The notes beneath the pieces are model-generated. The model was not told the origin of the DNA. It searched no databases and saw only the letters and a program-made list of their open reading frames with translations. The position numbers were made by a program, and so were the translations under genes. A stretch of DNA of 64,000 bases from Paenochrobactrum pullorum (lineage in GTDB: Bacteria > Pseudomonadota > Alphaproteobacteria > Rhizobiales > Rhizobiaceae): positions 33,493 to 97,492 of the forward strand of contig NZ_JBHEEH010000010.1 in NCBI RefSeq assembly GCF_041929845.1. Direction: 5' to 3'. This document shows, in pieces, positions 36,094-44,553 of this stretch. Numbering within the stretch: the first letter of the stretch is position 1; each line of letters begins with the position of its first letter.

Positions 36094-36618
36094 TCAAAGT
36101 GTAGGGAAGGACATAAGTTGCCCATTACGCGGGCCGATTTCAGTAAATGGCACATCAAAATCAAATACAGCTAGTCCAGCTGTGGGGAAACCGGCACGCA
36201 AACGCTCGAATGCGATGCCGGATTGGTTGCCGGTCAAAGCAAAGGTCAGGTCTTCAATACTTGGGTTATGGCCGATCAGCATAAGTGACTGACATTCTTC
36301 AAAAAGATAGCCAAAGTCTCGTATTGCCTGCAAATAATCCGAAGCACTGCCGCTATAAAGCCTGTCACTGAACTCAATCATCGGTGTTTCGTTCCAATGT
36401 TTTTGTAAATGCTCCAATGTCTGACTTGTGCGCAGGGCGGCGGAACACAGAATGGCTTCCGGTATCATGCTTTTTCTGGCCATCGCTTGTGCCAAGTCAT
36501 CAATGATCGCAAATCCAGACGGGTCAAGCGGGCGGTCAAAATCCTTCGCTCCAATAGATGGCCAGCTGGCCAGGGCATGACGCAATAGAAAAAGACGCTT
36601 CGAAGTTGATTTTGTCAT
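36094..36618 (-). CDS. SixA-like phosphohistidine phosphatase
   Basis: This 174-residue histidine-phosphatase protein has the catalytic RHA motif in LFLLRHALASWP near residue 13, the second Arg in SAALRTSQTLEHL (about 60) and the second His in LMLIGHNPSIEDL (about 110). SixA-type enzymes remove phosphate from His in phosphotransfer domains; the target here is unknown. ATG 36618 gives the family's natural start, with AGG upstream; the longer frame to 36699 is not conserved-looking. Confidence 0.85.
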   Translation of the reverse strand: MTKSTSKRLFLLRHALASWPSIGAKDFDRPLDPSGFAIIDDLAQAMARKSMIPEAILCSAALRTSQTLEHLQKHWNETPMIEFSDRLYSGSASDYLQAIRDFGYLFEECQSLMLIGHNPSIEDLTFALTGNQSGIAFERLRAGFPTAGLAVFDFDVPFTEIGPRNGQLMSFPTL

Positions 36619-36947
36619 GTTCTGCCTGAGTTTACAAAAAATGGAACGGATGAGGCGGTGCTTGATGTCACAATTGCCAGTTTTTATCGAAGCATGCAAA
36701 ATTTATCATGGTCGCAAGATTTTGTATCTGCGATGTTACAAGCCCCATTATACCTTATGCGACTATTAAAGCGGTGTTTTTTCAGATAATTCAAGCCGGA
36801 TAAGGAGAAAATACAACCTTTCCTTTCATTGGGTGAATATTCTTGGGATACACACTAAAAAGTGGCAATAAAGGCTTATTTGATGTTGTGCCGATGTGAA
36901 TGTCGATTTATAGAGACACCTCGTCTCCTAGGTGTGGGGTGATTCAG

Positions 36948-37364
36948 ATGAGTGAATTAATTAACCTTGACTACAGGCCTGCCGATGACGAACCGTTCAT
37001 GAATGAACGGCAGAAGTCGTATTTCCGTGGCAAGCTGATTGCTTGGCGTAATGATATTTTACGTGAAGCCCGTGAAACACTAGAAACGCTACAACAAGAA
37101 AATTCAAACCATCCTGATTTGGCTGATCGTGCTTCGTCCGAGACAGATCGCTCAATTGAGCTTCGTGCCCGTGATCGTCAGCGCAAGCTGATTTCTAAAA
37201 TCGATGCAGCTTTGGGACGGATTGATGAAGGTACATACGGATTTTGTGAGGAGACCGGTGACCCAATCAGTCTGAAGCGTTTGGATGCCCGTCCGATTGC
37301 TACGCTTTCAATTGAAGCGCAGGAACGCCATGAACGTCGGGAAAAAATTTACCGTGATGATTAA
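36948..37364 (+). CDS. dksA: RNA polymerase-binding transcription factor DksA
   Basis: This 138-residue DksA has the coiled-coil tip region (FRGKLIAWRNDILREARETLETL) and the conserved SSETDRSIELRARDRQRKLISKI, then the globular GTYGFCEETGDPISLKRLDARP. Only one Cys remains of the four in the E. coli zinc finger, as in many alphaproteobacterial DksA proteins. It binds in the secondary channel of RNA polymerase and, with ppGpp, resets transcription in starvation. ATG 36948 is supported by GGGGTG 6 bp upstream and by the family start. A terminator follows. Confidence 0.94.
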   Translation: MSELINLDYRPADDEPFMNERQKSYFRGKLIAWRNDILREARETLETLQQENSNHPDLADRASSETDRSIELRARDRQRKLISKIDAALGRIDEGTYGFCEETGDPISLKRLDARPIATLSIEAQERHERREKIYRDD

Positions 37365-37393
37365 ACTGTCAATGTTATCATTATTATGATTTT

Positions 37394-37425
37394 AAAAGGG
37401 CTGTGAAATTCACAGCCCCTTTTTT
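37394..37425. terminator. Terminator after dksA
   Basis: AAAAGGGCTGTGAA pairs with TTCACAGCCCCTTTT-like sequence and is followed by a T run. It lies between dksA and the converging FliO-like gene. Confidence 0.85.
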
Positions 37426-37436
37426 ATATGCTGGTT

Positions 37437-38735
37437 TTAGCGTTCCGGATTAATGGATAATTCGCCGAGTAGTTTTTCCATTTCATCTTCGATATCAACG
37501 GATAATTCTGCCTCGATATCCATTTCCCTCAGATCCATTTCCATATCGAGGGATGACAATAGTTCTTCTTCCAGCATCAGAGACATTTCATCCTCAGCCT
37601 TGTTCGCAGAAGATTTTGCCGGTTCAAAGAAATCTGTATTCAAATCATTGAACAGTGCTTGATCAAGTGCATCATCGAGTGAGGCAAAATTATTTGCTTC
37701 ATTGGATGGCTGAGGATCAAAACCTGGTTCAGGCTTTGAGGCCTGTTGCGGTGCAAAGCTTGGTGTTGCCGAAGCTGGTCTTACATCATCAAGCGAAGCA
37801 GCTTTTTGCGGGGTAACACTATCTAAACGACCATTGGCTGCGGTTGCAGCTGTGGCTGCTACCGTTGCAGTTGCAGCAGTTGCGACAGCAGACGTAGATG
37901 AAGATGCAGATGCAGATGAAGCCGACGTCGACGTCAGAACACCTTGTGAAACCTGACTAAGCGGATAGGCCGGATGGGCGCGATGGGTTGTAGGCTTTGC
38001 AACAGGTGCTGCCGGCATGACTGTACGCGGTTGATGCGTGGCAGCCTTGACATTTTGCACCGGTGCTTCGGGGACAGGCTTTACAAAGACCGGTGGTGTC
38101 GGAACGGTTTTTGCAGGTACAGGCGAAACCACATGCTCGGAGCGATATATGGTCTGCTGGTGCAGGGCGGCAGTCTGCATTGGAGCCGGCTCGCTCATTA
38201 CTAATGGCTTTTGCACTATTGGTTTAAGGGCTTCAACCGGCATTTGAGCTGCAAATGAAGGTGCCGATGCCGGGGTGCTTGATACATAATCTAATGCCAG
38301 CGTTTCGGAACGCTGATGGGCTGCCGGACGAGCAGGGGCCTCAAGATTAAAATCATCAGTCTGATTATTTTGATAGCGGGCAATCTGCGCTTCGGTAATA
38401 CGGGAGCCGCGGGCATAATCACTGTCAGCTGTGATATTTTGTTCAACAACAACATCGGTCGGGCCGCCGATCAGGATCAGATGCTCTACATCATCACGAC
38501 GAACCAGAACCAATTTACGTTGATTGTCGACATTCGCGGCATCAACGACAGCAAGGCGGGATGAGGGTTCATGGTGATTATGTGTAAATGACTGCGAACC
38601 AGCTGTTGTGCCGCTAAAACGTTTAATAATTGCATAGACAATGAAAATGCCCACTAAAATGGCGGCAAATAACAGTATGAACAGTACGATATTGGCGGTT
38701 CCTTCACCAAGAATGCCGCTAAGCGATTCCTTCAT
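37437..38735 (-). CDS. FliO-like single-span membrane protein with long disordered tail
   Basis: The 432-residue protein has one transmembrane helix (about residues 15-38) followed by a small FliO-like domain: SSRLAVVDAANVDNQRKLVLVRRDDVEHLILIGG (key RLAVVD, LVRRD and HLILIGG; about 58-92) and TDVVVEQNI. The rest is low-complexity Pro/Ala/Ser-rich sequence (about 120-330) ending in an acidic Leu/Glu/Asp-rich C-terminus. FliO helps assemble the flagellar export gate, but no flagellar genes are nearby and this protein is far longer than FliO. It sits between dksA and cckA. The role is unknown. Confidence 0.75.
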   Translation of the reverse strand: MKESLSGILGEGTANIVLFILLFAAILVGIFIVYAIIKRFSGTTAGSQSFTHNHHEPSSRLAVVDAANVDNQRKLVLVRRDDVEHLILIGGPTDVVVEQNITADSDYARGSRITEAQIARYQNNQTDDFNLEAPARPAAHQRSETLALDYVSSTPASAPSFAAQMPVEALKPIVQKPLVMSEPAPMQTAALHQQTIYRSEHVVSPVPAKTVPTPPVFVKPVPEAPVQNVKAATHQPRTVMPAAPVAKPTTHRAHPAYPLSQVSQGVLTSTSASSASASSSTSAVATAATATVAATAATAANGRLDSVTPQKAASLDDVRPASATPSFAPQQASKPEPGFDPQPSNEANNFASLDDALDQALFNDLNTDFFEPAKSSANKAEDEMSLMLEEELLSSLDMEMDLREMDIEAELSVDIEDEMEKLLGELSINPER

Positions 38736-39245
38736 CCTGTGACCCCTTTAAATTTCCGATCAGGACTTAAACAATAAAATGCAGACCTTGATGGCTGTCT
38801 GTTTGTTACAATCATTGTAATCAAGATGCCCGATCTGTTGTGCAGTTTGCATATCTACAAGAGATCAATCACAGCACAATGGGTTAAGTTAACTGCACTC
38901 TATAAAAAATGTGGTTAAAATCATGTTCCGGTTCTTCAAAAGGCTGAAATGACCCAAAAACATGTTTGAAAGCTATATTAGCATAAAATGTTAAAAAAAT
39001 ATCGTCATGACTGCGAATCGTCGGTTCTTTATGTTCAGACATTGCAAATTATAGCATCAGACATGTGAGAGACTAACCATCAATGAGCACTAGAGGGCCG
39101 GAAAAAATAGCTGGTTTCCGCCCGCTATCCGGTTATCAGTGTAAAGGCTGCGGTAAATTTCAAAGCAAGAGTAGTTAAGCACGTTAAAATTCGTTATCAC
39201 ATCAGCAGTGATGCAATATAATCTAAAGACAGGGTGGCGGGGCGT
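38736..39245. other. Divergent intergenic region upstream of cckA
   Basis: This 510-bp spacer must hold the promoters of cckA and of the FliO-like gene. TTAA repeats occur, for example TTAAGCACGTTAA (39176-39188), but the spacing (5 bp) is not that of a CtrA box (7 bp). A 31-codon open frame at 39083-39178 with a CxxC motif (YQCKGCGKF) is noted under findings; it has no clear ribosome binding site. Confidence 0.4.
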
Positions 39246-41834
39246 ATGTCTCAGCAGACAAAAACCGAACTTTTTTCACGACCGGCTGTGAATGAAAAAC
39301 CAACTGCAGGATCAGGACTGCGGCTGTTGGTGCTCGGTCTTGTACTGATTGGATTGACTGTTTTCTTCTTGCTGTTCCGCGATCAGTTGGGCGAGGGCTT
39401 CGTGCTGGCGATTCTTGGTCTTCTTGCCATGCTGGGCGTGTTTTATCTGATTGGCTCTACCATTGGTCTGATCAAATTTAATCGTGGCGTGAAAGATGCC
39501 AATCTTTCTCACTCCTTTTTGGATACGATGCCTGAAGGGACGATTGTTTCTGATACTAAAGGCCATATCGTATACGCTAATCAGGCCTATGCACAGATGA
39601 CCGGTGCAGCAAGCCGTGAAGAATTGCGCACACTTGATACGATTCTGACCTCTGAATCCGGTGGATCTGATGCCATTTATCGTTTGTCCAATGCTGTTCG
39701 TGATGGTTTTTCTGCACAAGAAGAAATCCGCCTGCGTGGTCCTCTTGTTCACAGTCATAGTTTGAATGCAACCAGCCTCACACCAACATGGTATCGCATC
39801 AAAGCGCGCCCCGTTGCGGGTAATGAAAGGCATAAAGGCCCGTTGGTAGCCTGGCAAATTTCGGATATTTCTCATGAGCGTGCCGAGCAGGAACGCTTTT
39901 TTCAGGATTTGCAGGAAGCAATCGATCATCTTGATCATGCGCCTGCCGGTTTCTTTTCCGCCGATGCGGGCGGTCGAATTATTTATCTCAATGCAACATT
40001 GGCCGAATGGCTGGGCATTGATCTGGCGGCTTTTGTGCCGGGCTCGTTAACACTCAATGATATTGTGGCCGGTAACGGCATGGCATTGGTCAATTCTGTT
40101 AAAGCAGAACCGGGTTCAAGCCGCAATTCGGTGATTGATCTGGATTTGGCCAAGCGTAATGGCCAAAGTCTGGCGGTTCGCTTTTATCATCGCGTGCAGA
40201 TGTTGCGCGATGGTTTGCGCGGCACCAGCCGTACCATTGTACTCAACCGTGCTGAAGGCGATGATGCTTCCGCTGCCTTGCGCTCGGCCGAAGTGCGTTT
40301 CACCCGCTTCTTTAACTCTGCACCGATGGCGATTGCCGCAGTTGACAGCAAAGGCCATACATTACGTACCAATGCGCGTTTTCTGGATATATTTTCAACA
40401 GTAGTCGAACCGGATGCGATAGAGCGTCAATTTCCGGTAGAAGCGATTGTGCATGAACGTGATCGTGAAGCATTTTCACGCGCTCTAGCAGCAGCTTTTG
40501 CGGGGCAGGCGAGCATTTCCCCTATTGATACCGTCTTACCCGGTAATGAAGAGCGGCATATACGCTTTTATATCAGCCCAGTTACCGATATTGGCGGCGA
40601 AGATGCCGATGAGGCCGCGATCGTATCAGCGGTTGAAACGACCGAGCAAAAAGTGCTTGAAGGCCAGATGGCGCAAAGCCAGAAGATGCAGGCCGTGGGG
40701 CAATTGGCTGGTGGTATCGCGCATGACTTCAATAATGTCCTGACCGCCATTATCATGTCTTCTGATCTGCTCCTCAGCAATCATCGAGCCTCAGACCCAT
40801 CTTTCCCTGATATTATGAATATCAAACAGAATGCCAATCGTGCGGCTTCTTTAGTGCGCCAGTTACTGGCATTCTCGCGCCGTCAGACATTGCGTCCGGA
40901 AGTGCTCGATTTAACGGATGTATTGGCTGATTTGCGCATGCTGCTCGCAAGATTGGTGGGCAAAGACATCGATCTGAAAATCGAACATGGCCGTGATCTT
41001 TGGCCGGTACGCGCCGATCTTGGCCAATTCGAGCAGGTTGCGGTCAATCTTGCCGTGAATGCGCGCGATGCAATGCCGGAAGGCGGTTTGATTACGCTTC
41101 GCACCCGTAATATGCCGCTGGCAGAAGTTGCCGCGCTGCAATATCACGAATTGCCGGAAGCCGATTACGTCATGTTTGAAGTACAAGATAGCGGCAGTGG
41201 TATTGCGCCCGATGTACTGGAAAAGATTTTTGAACCATTCTTCACCACCAAGGAGGTGGGCAAGGGTACAGGTCTTGGGCTTTCGATGGTCTACGGTATC
41301 ATTAAACAGACCGGTGGTTTCATATATTGTGATTCCGAACTTGGTACCGGAACGGTCTTTAAAATCTTTTTGCCTCGCCATGTGGTGGAGCACAAAGCAG
41401 GCAGTGCACAAGCTCCTGCTATAAAAGAGAAAAAGCAAGAGAAAAATGCAGATCTTTCAGGTTCAGCAACTGTGCTTTTGGTTGAAGATGAGGATGCGGT
41501 GCGTATGGGCGGCGTGCGTGCCTTGCAGTCGCGAGGCTACACGGTGCATGAAGCCGCTTCCGGTGTCGAAGCTTTGGAAGTACTGGAAGAGCTGGGCGGG
41601 CAGGTCGATATCGTTGTTTCCGACGTCGTGATGCCGGAAATGGACGGGCCGACCTTGCTGCGTGAATTGCGTGTACATTATCCTGACATCAAATTCATTT
41701 TCGTTTCCGGTTATGCGGAAGATGCTTTTGCCCGCAATTTGCCGGAAGACGCCAAATTCGGATTCCTGCCTAAGCCATTCTCGTTGAAGCAGCTGGCAAC
41801 AGCCGTGAAGGAAATGCTCGAGAAAGAAGACTGA
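39246..41834 (+). CDS. cckA: Hybrid sensor histidine kinase CckA
   Basis: This 862-residue protein matches CckA, the kinase that feeds phosphate through ChpT to CtrA and CpdR in the alphaproteobacterial cell cycle. Order of parts: two transmembrane helices (about residues 24-44 and 52-74), three PAS-like sensory domains (about 85-475), HisKA with the phospho-His in GGIAHDFNNVLTAI (about 497), HATPase with VNLAVNARDAMPEGG, DSGSGIAP and GKGTGLGLSMVYGI (about 600-690), and a C-terminal receiver with VLLVEDEDAVR and the phospho-Asp in VVSDVVMPEMDGP (about 800). ATG 39246 and GTG 39234 are both possible starts. The next gene starts on the last base of the stop (TGATG). Confidence 0.95.
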   Translation: MSQQTKTELFSRPAVNEKPTAGSGLRLLVLGLVLIGLTVFFLLFRDQLGEGFVLAILGLLAMLGVFYLIGSTIGLIKFNRGVKDANLSHSFLDTMPEGTIVSDTKGHIVYANQAYAQMTGAASREELRTLDTILTSESGGSDAIYRLSNAVRDGFSAQEEIRLRGPLVHSHSLNATSLTPTWYRIKARPVAGNERHKGPLVAWQISDISHERAEQERFFQDLQEAIDHLDHAPAGFFSADAGGRIIYLNATLAEWLGIDLAAFVPGSLTLNDIVAGNGMALVNSVKAEPGSSRNSVIDLDLAKRNGQSLAVRFYHRVQMLRDGLRGTSRTIVLNRAEGDDASAALRSAEVRFTRFFNSAPMAIAAVDSKGHTLRTNARFLDIFSTVVEPDAIERQFPVEAIVHERDREAFSRALAAAFAGQASISPIDTVLPGNEERHIRFYISPVTDIGGEDADEAAIVSAVETTEQKVLEGQMAQSQKMQAVGQLAGGIAHDFNNVLTAIIMSSDLLLSNHRASDPSFPDIMNIKQNANRAASLVRQLLAFSRRQTLRPEVLDLTDVLADLRMLLARLVGKDIDLKIEHGRDLWPVRADLGQFEQVAVNLAVNARDAMPEGGLITLRTRNMPLAEVAALQYHELPEADYVMFEVQDSGSGIAPDVLEKIFEPFFTTKEVGKGTGLGLSMVYGIIKQTGGFIYCDSELGTGTVFKIFLPRHVVEHKAGSAQAPAIKEKKQEKNADLSGSATVLLVEDEDAVRMGGVRALQSRGYTVHEAASGVEALEVLEELGGQVDIVVSDVVMPEMDGPTLLRELRVHYPDIKFIFVSGYAEDAFARNLPEDAKFGFLPKPFSLKQLATAVKEMLEKED

Positions 41835-43075
41835 TGCAGGCCAAAAAATTGAAATCCGCCCCGCAAATTGCAGATTTCGCAATTATCGGTGGCGGGCCTG
41901 CCGGTTTGATGGCGGCTGATTATTTAAGCCGTCATGGGCAAAGTGTTACACTTTATGAGCGGATGCCAACCGTTGGCCGTAAATTTTTAATGGCCGGAAA
42001 ATCCGGGCTTAATCTTACGCATAATGAGGATTTTGAGCGTTTCATCACGCGTTATGGTGACCGGTTACCGCTTTTAAAGCCGATTATTGATGCTTTTACC
42101 CCTTCTGATTTGCGCCAATGGGCGGATGATTTGGGAGCTGAAACATATGTTGGCACGTCCGGAAAAATTTTTCCCAAAGTCATGAAAGCTTCGCCGCTGT
42201 TGCGCGCTTGGCTCAACAGGCTGCAAGAGCAGGGCGTCGTAATAAAAAACCGTCATCAATGGCTGGGTTTTAAGGATGGTGATCATCTTTTTCGCACCGA
42301 TAACGGTGATGTCTTCATAAAAGCTGATGCTACGATCTTTGCCCTTGGCGGTGCCAGCTGGCCAAAACTTGGCTCTGATGGTGGATGGCAGCAGCAGTTC
42401 TTTGAACAAGGCGTAGATATCGAACCGTTAAAACCAGCAAATTGCGGTTTTGATGTCGATTGGAGTTCTGCAATTAAAGAGCGTTTTACCGGTGAACCGG
42501 TTAAAACTGTACAAGCAAGTGCTGGAGGCCAAATATTACAAGGTGAATTTGTTATTACGCCTCATGGTGTTGAAGGCAGCCTCATCTATGCTTTTTCGGC
42601 TCATTTGCGCGACGAATTACTTCAGGGTCGAAAAGCCGTGCTGACACTTGATTTGGCACCTGCATTATCGCTACAAAAAATTACGCAATCACTCGAACGT
42701 CAAAATCCGAAAGCCAGCCTGTCAACGAAATTGCGAAAAGCGGTTGGTTTAAGCCCAGTAAAAATTGCTCTGTTGCGCGAGCTTCCCAAGCTTACGACTG
42801 ATGAAAATATTGTAGATCGCATTAAAAATTATCCGCTTCAGGTTGAAAGACCGCGTCCGATAGAAGAGGTTATTTCTTCTGCTGGTGGTGTCAGGTTTAA
42901 TTCAATGAATAGTGATTTGATGCTGAAAAATATGGCCGGTATTTTTATTGCCGGTGAAATGTTGGATTGGGAAGCGCCAACTGGCGGCTATCTTTTAACC
43001 GCTTGTTTTGCCACCGGATTGCATAGCGCATGTGGGGCAATGAAATGGGTAAAGGAACATCAACAGCTTCTTTAG
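41834..43075 (+). CDS. TIGR03862/HI0933-family flavoprotein
   Basis: This 413-residue NAD(P)/FAD-dependent oxidoreductase begins with the FAD-binding IIGGGPAGLMAADYLSRHG (about residues 14-32). It continues with KFLMAGKSGLNLTHNE (about 55-70), FPKVMKASPLLRAWL, ALGGASWPKLGSDG and the C-terminal AGEMLDWEAPTGGYLLTACFATG. Relatives such as BaiN and YhiN are flavin reductases of unknown physiological substrate. It starts within the cckA stop codon, so translation is likely coupled to cckA. The same order is seen in several rhizobia as far as I recall. Confidence 0.9.
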   Translation: MQAKKLKSAPQIADFAIIGGGPAGLMAADYLSRHGQSVTLYERMPTVGRKFLMAGKSGLNLTHNEDFERFITRYGDRLPLLKPIIDAFTPSDLRQWADDLGAETYVGTSGKIFPKVMKASPLLRAWLNRLQEQGVVIKNRHQWLGFKDGDHLFRTDNGDVFIKADATIFALGGASWPKLGSDGGWQQQFFEQGVDIEPLKPANCGFDVDWSSAIKERFTGEPVKTVQASAGGQILQGEFVITPHGVEGSLIYAFSAHLRDELLQGRKAVLTLDLAPALSLQKITQSLERQNPKASLSTKLRKAVGLSPVKIALLRELPKLTTDENIVDRIKNYPLQVERPRPIEEVISSAGGVRFNSMNSDLMLKNMAGIFIAGEMLDWEAPTGGYLLTACFATGLHSACGAMKWVKEHQQLL

Positions 43076-43225
43076 TAGCCATAGATTAAGTGGCGATTAA
43101 AATTAACATTACATATTCTTCATCTTTTATAGTATTTTCGTTCATCGTCAGTTCATCCGGCTAAAGATAATTTAAGTTAGTCACTTCTTTCAGTGCTTTG
43201 TCTGTTTCTCAAGGAGTTCTTAAAA

Positions 43226-43762
43226 ATGAAACGTTTTGTTACCATCTTTTGCGCCACCGGTATAAGTGCAGGCATCGTTCTTTCATCTGTTGCAAGTTCA
43301 TTGGCCGCACCCGTTTTGCCCTCTTCACTGACACAACCGTCCAATGTTGTTAATGTTCAGCATAAACGTCCATCGCAACATTCCAACAATCGTAAACCGC
43401 GCCCGCCGCAGCATTCCAACAATCACAAGCCTCGTCCGCCGCAAAATAATGCGCATAGACCACGCCCGCCACAGCATTCACACAAGCCGTCACGTCCTGG
43501 ATATTGGAACGGACATAATGGTTATCAGCATTCTCGTCCGGGTTATCGACGCCACAGCGACGGTTGGTGGTATCCGATTGCAGCCTTTGCCTTAGGTGCA
43601 GCTATTGTTGGTGCGACAACGCCTAAACAGCCAGCCCGTCCAACAATGAGTCAGGCACATATAAATTGGTGCGCCAACAAATATCGTTCATACCGTGCCT
43701 ACGACAATAGTTTCCAACCATATAATGGCCCTCGCAAACTCTGCTATTCTCCATATAGCTGA
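43226..43762 (+). CDS. BA14K-family secreted protein with Arg/Pro/His repeats
   Basis: This 178-residue protein has a signal peptide (MKRFVTIFCATGISAGIVLS...), then a run of short repeats of the form KPRPPQHSNN / HRPRPPQHS (about residues 45-90). A hydrophobic segment (PIAAFALGAAIVGATT) and the BA14K signature INWCANKYRSYRAYDNSFQP...RKLCYSPY at the C-terminus follow, with two Cys. BA14K proteins are immunoreactive lectin-like proteins of Brucella and rhizobia. The start is set by AAGGAG 9 bp before ATG 43226. A terminator follows. Confidence 0.87.
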   Translation: MKRFVTIFCATGISAGIVLSSVASSLAAPVLPSSLTQPSNVVNVQHKRPSQHSNNRKPRPPQHSNNHKPRPPQNNAHRPRPPQHSHKPSRPGYWNGHNGYQHSRPGYRRHSDGWWYPIAAFALGAAIVGATTPKQPARPTMSQAHINWCANKYRSYRAYDNSFQPYNGPRKLCYSPYS

Positions 43763-43784
43763 TCACATATATAAATCTTTTTCC

Positions 43785-43820
43785 AAAGTCCGCTTTCAAG
43801 ATGTTGAAAGCGGACTTTTT
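43785..43820 (+). terminator. Rho-independent terminator after the BA14K gene
   Basis: AAAGTCCGCTTTCAA, loop GATG, and TTGAAAGCGGACTTT are followed by TT. A perfect 15-bp stem lies 22 bp after the stop. Confidence 0.92.
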
Positions 43821-44075
43821 ACATCAAAATCTTGTTATAGTGCGATGAAGGTTTGCCATCATCTGCAAATCAATATATTCGTTAGCACATTATTAATGGT
43901 AAAAATAAACTGTCAACGAAGGCAGTGCCGTCGTATAAGTTTGATATTTACCATCTATGCTCAGTTTCAGGTGAGAGCCTGTCTCACCGTAAACTGTCGG
44001 TTACAACCGGCAAATTGAATCGATTCGTTGAATTTTGAGCAATTCGACAGCGGTTTTAAAAACAAAAGGTGTTTA
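43821..44075. other. Spacer between BA14K and HTH genes
   Basis: No gene is seen. A small hairpin GGTGAGA/TCTCACC (43970-43988) lies about 90 bp before the HTH gene and could be an operator or RNA structure. Confidence 0.4.
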
Positions 44076-44324
44076 ATGTCGTCTAAATCAGTTTTAGAAA
44101 ATATTCAAAATTTAGTTGGTCACGGCGTGCATATTGTGCAGGCACTGCGTCAATCATTGGGTTATTCGATCGAAGAGTTGGCTATTGTCTGCGGCCTGAC
44201 CAGTGATGAGATCACTTTACTTGAAAATAGTGATCAGGTTGAGCCTTCAAAACTTGCACGCATTACCAGTGCAGCTGGTTTCCAGCCTGAGGCCATTGAC
44301 AAGATAATGGTTAAAGCGTCTTAA
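44076..44324 (+). CDS. Small helix-turn-helix protein (XRE-like)
   Basis: The 82-residue protein has an XRE-type helix-turn-helix: ALRQSLGYSIEELAIVCGLTSDEITLLEN (about residues 23-51, key Gln, Leu-Gly-Tyr-Ser, Ala, Gly-Leu and Ile). A C-terminal helix follows. It is probably a DNA-binding regulator; targets are unknown. ATG 44076 has AAAGGTG 4 bp before it, against the longer frame from 44028. A likely terminator follows at 44457-44492. Confidence 0.7.
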   Translation: MSSKSVLENIQNLVGHGVHIVQALRQSLGYSIEELAIVCGLTSDEITLLENSDQVEPSKLARITSAAGFQPEAIDKIMVKAS

Positions 44325-44456
44325 AATCGGTAAGCTAATTGTTTACCATATTCGCAAACAGGAGGTATTAATGCCGTATAATCCCTCTTGCTTCCTGTCG
44401 CAGATAAAGTTTTAATGAACTGTCAATAATTGGCTGCCATCTGTTATGGGTATCTG

Positions 44457-44492
44457 AAAACATGGTTTTGATATTCAAAACTATGTTTTTTT
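44457..44492 (+). terminator. Rho-independent terminator upstream of rlpA
   Basis: AAAACAT-GTTTTGA pairs with TCAAAAC-ATGTTTT (with one mismatch pair) and runs into seven T. It ends transcription from the HTH gene and leaves little space for an rlpA promoter, which may lie within it or read through. Confidence 0.7.
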
Positions 44493-44553
44493 AATAAGTG
44501 AGCGTACGGCATTTATGAAAAATAAATCTGGTTGGTACAAAGCCGGCACTATA

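Noticed and set aside
37840..37930. Repetitive GCA/GAT-rich DNA
   Set aside because: This is the Ala/Ser low-complexity part of the FliO-like protein, not an independent repeat array.
39176..39188. TTAAGCACGTTAA as a CtrA box before cckA
   Set aside because: The spacing between the TTAA halves is 5, not 7, and AT-rich sequence makes chance matches likely.
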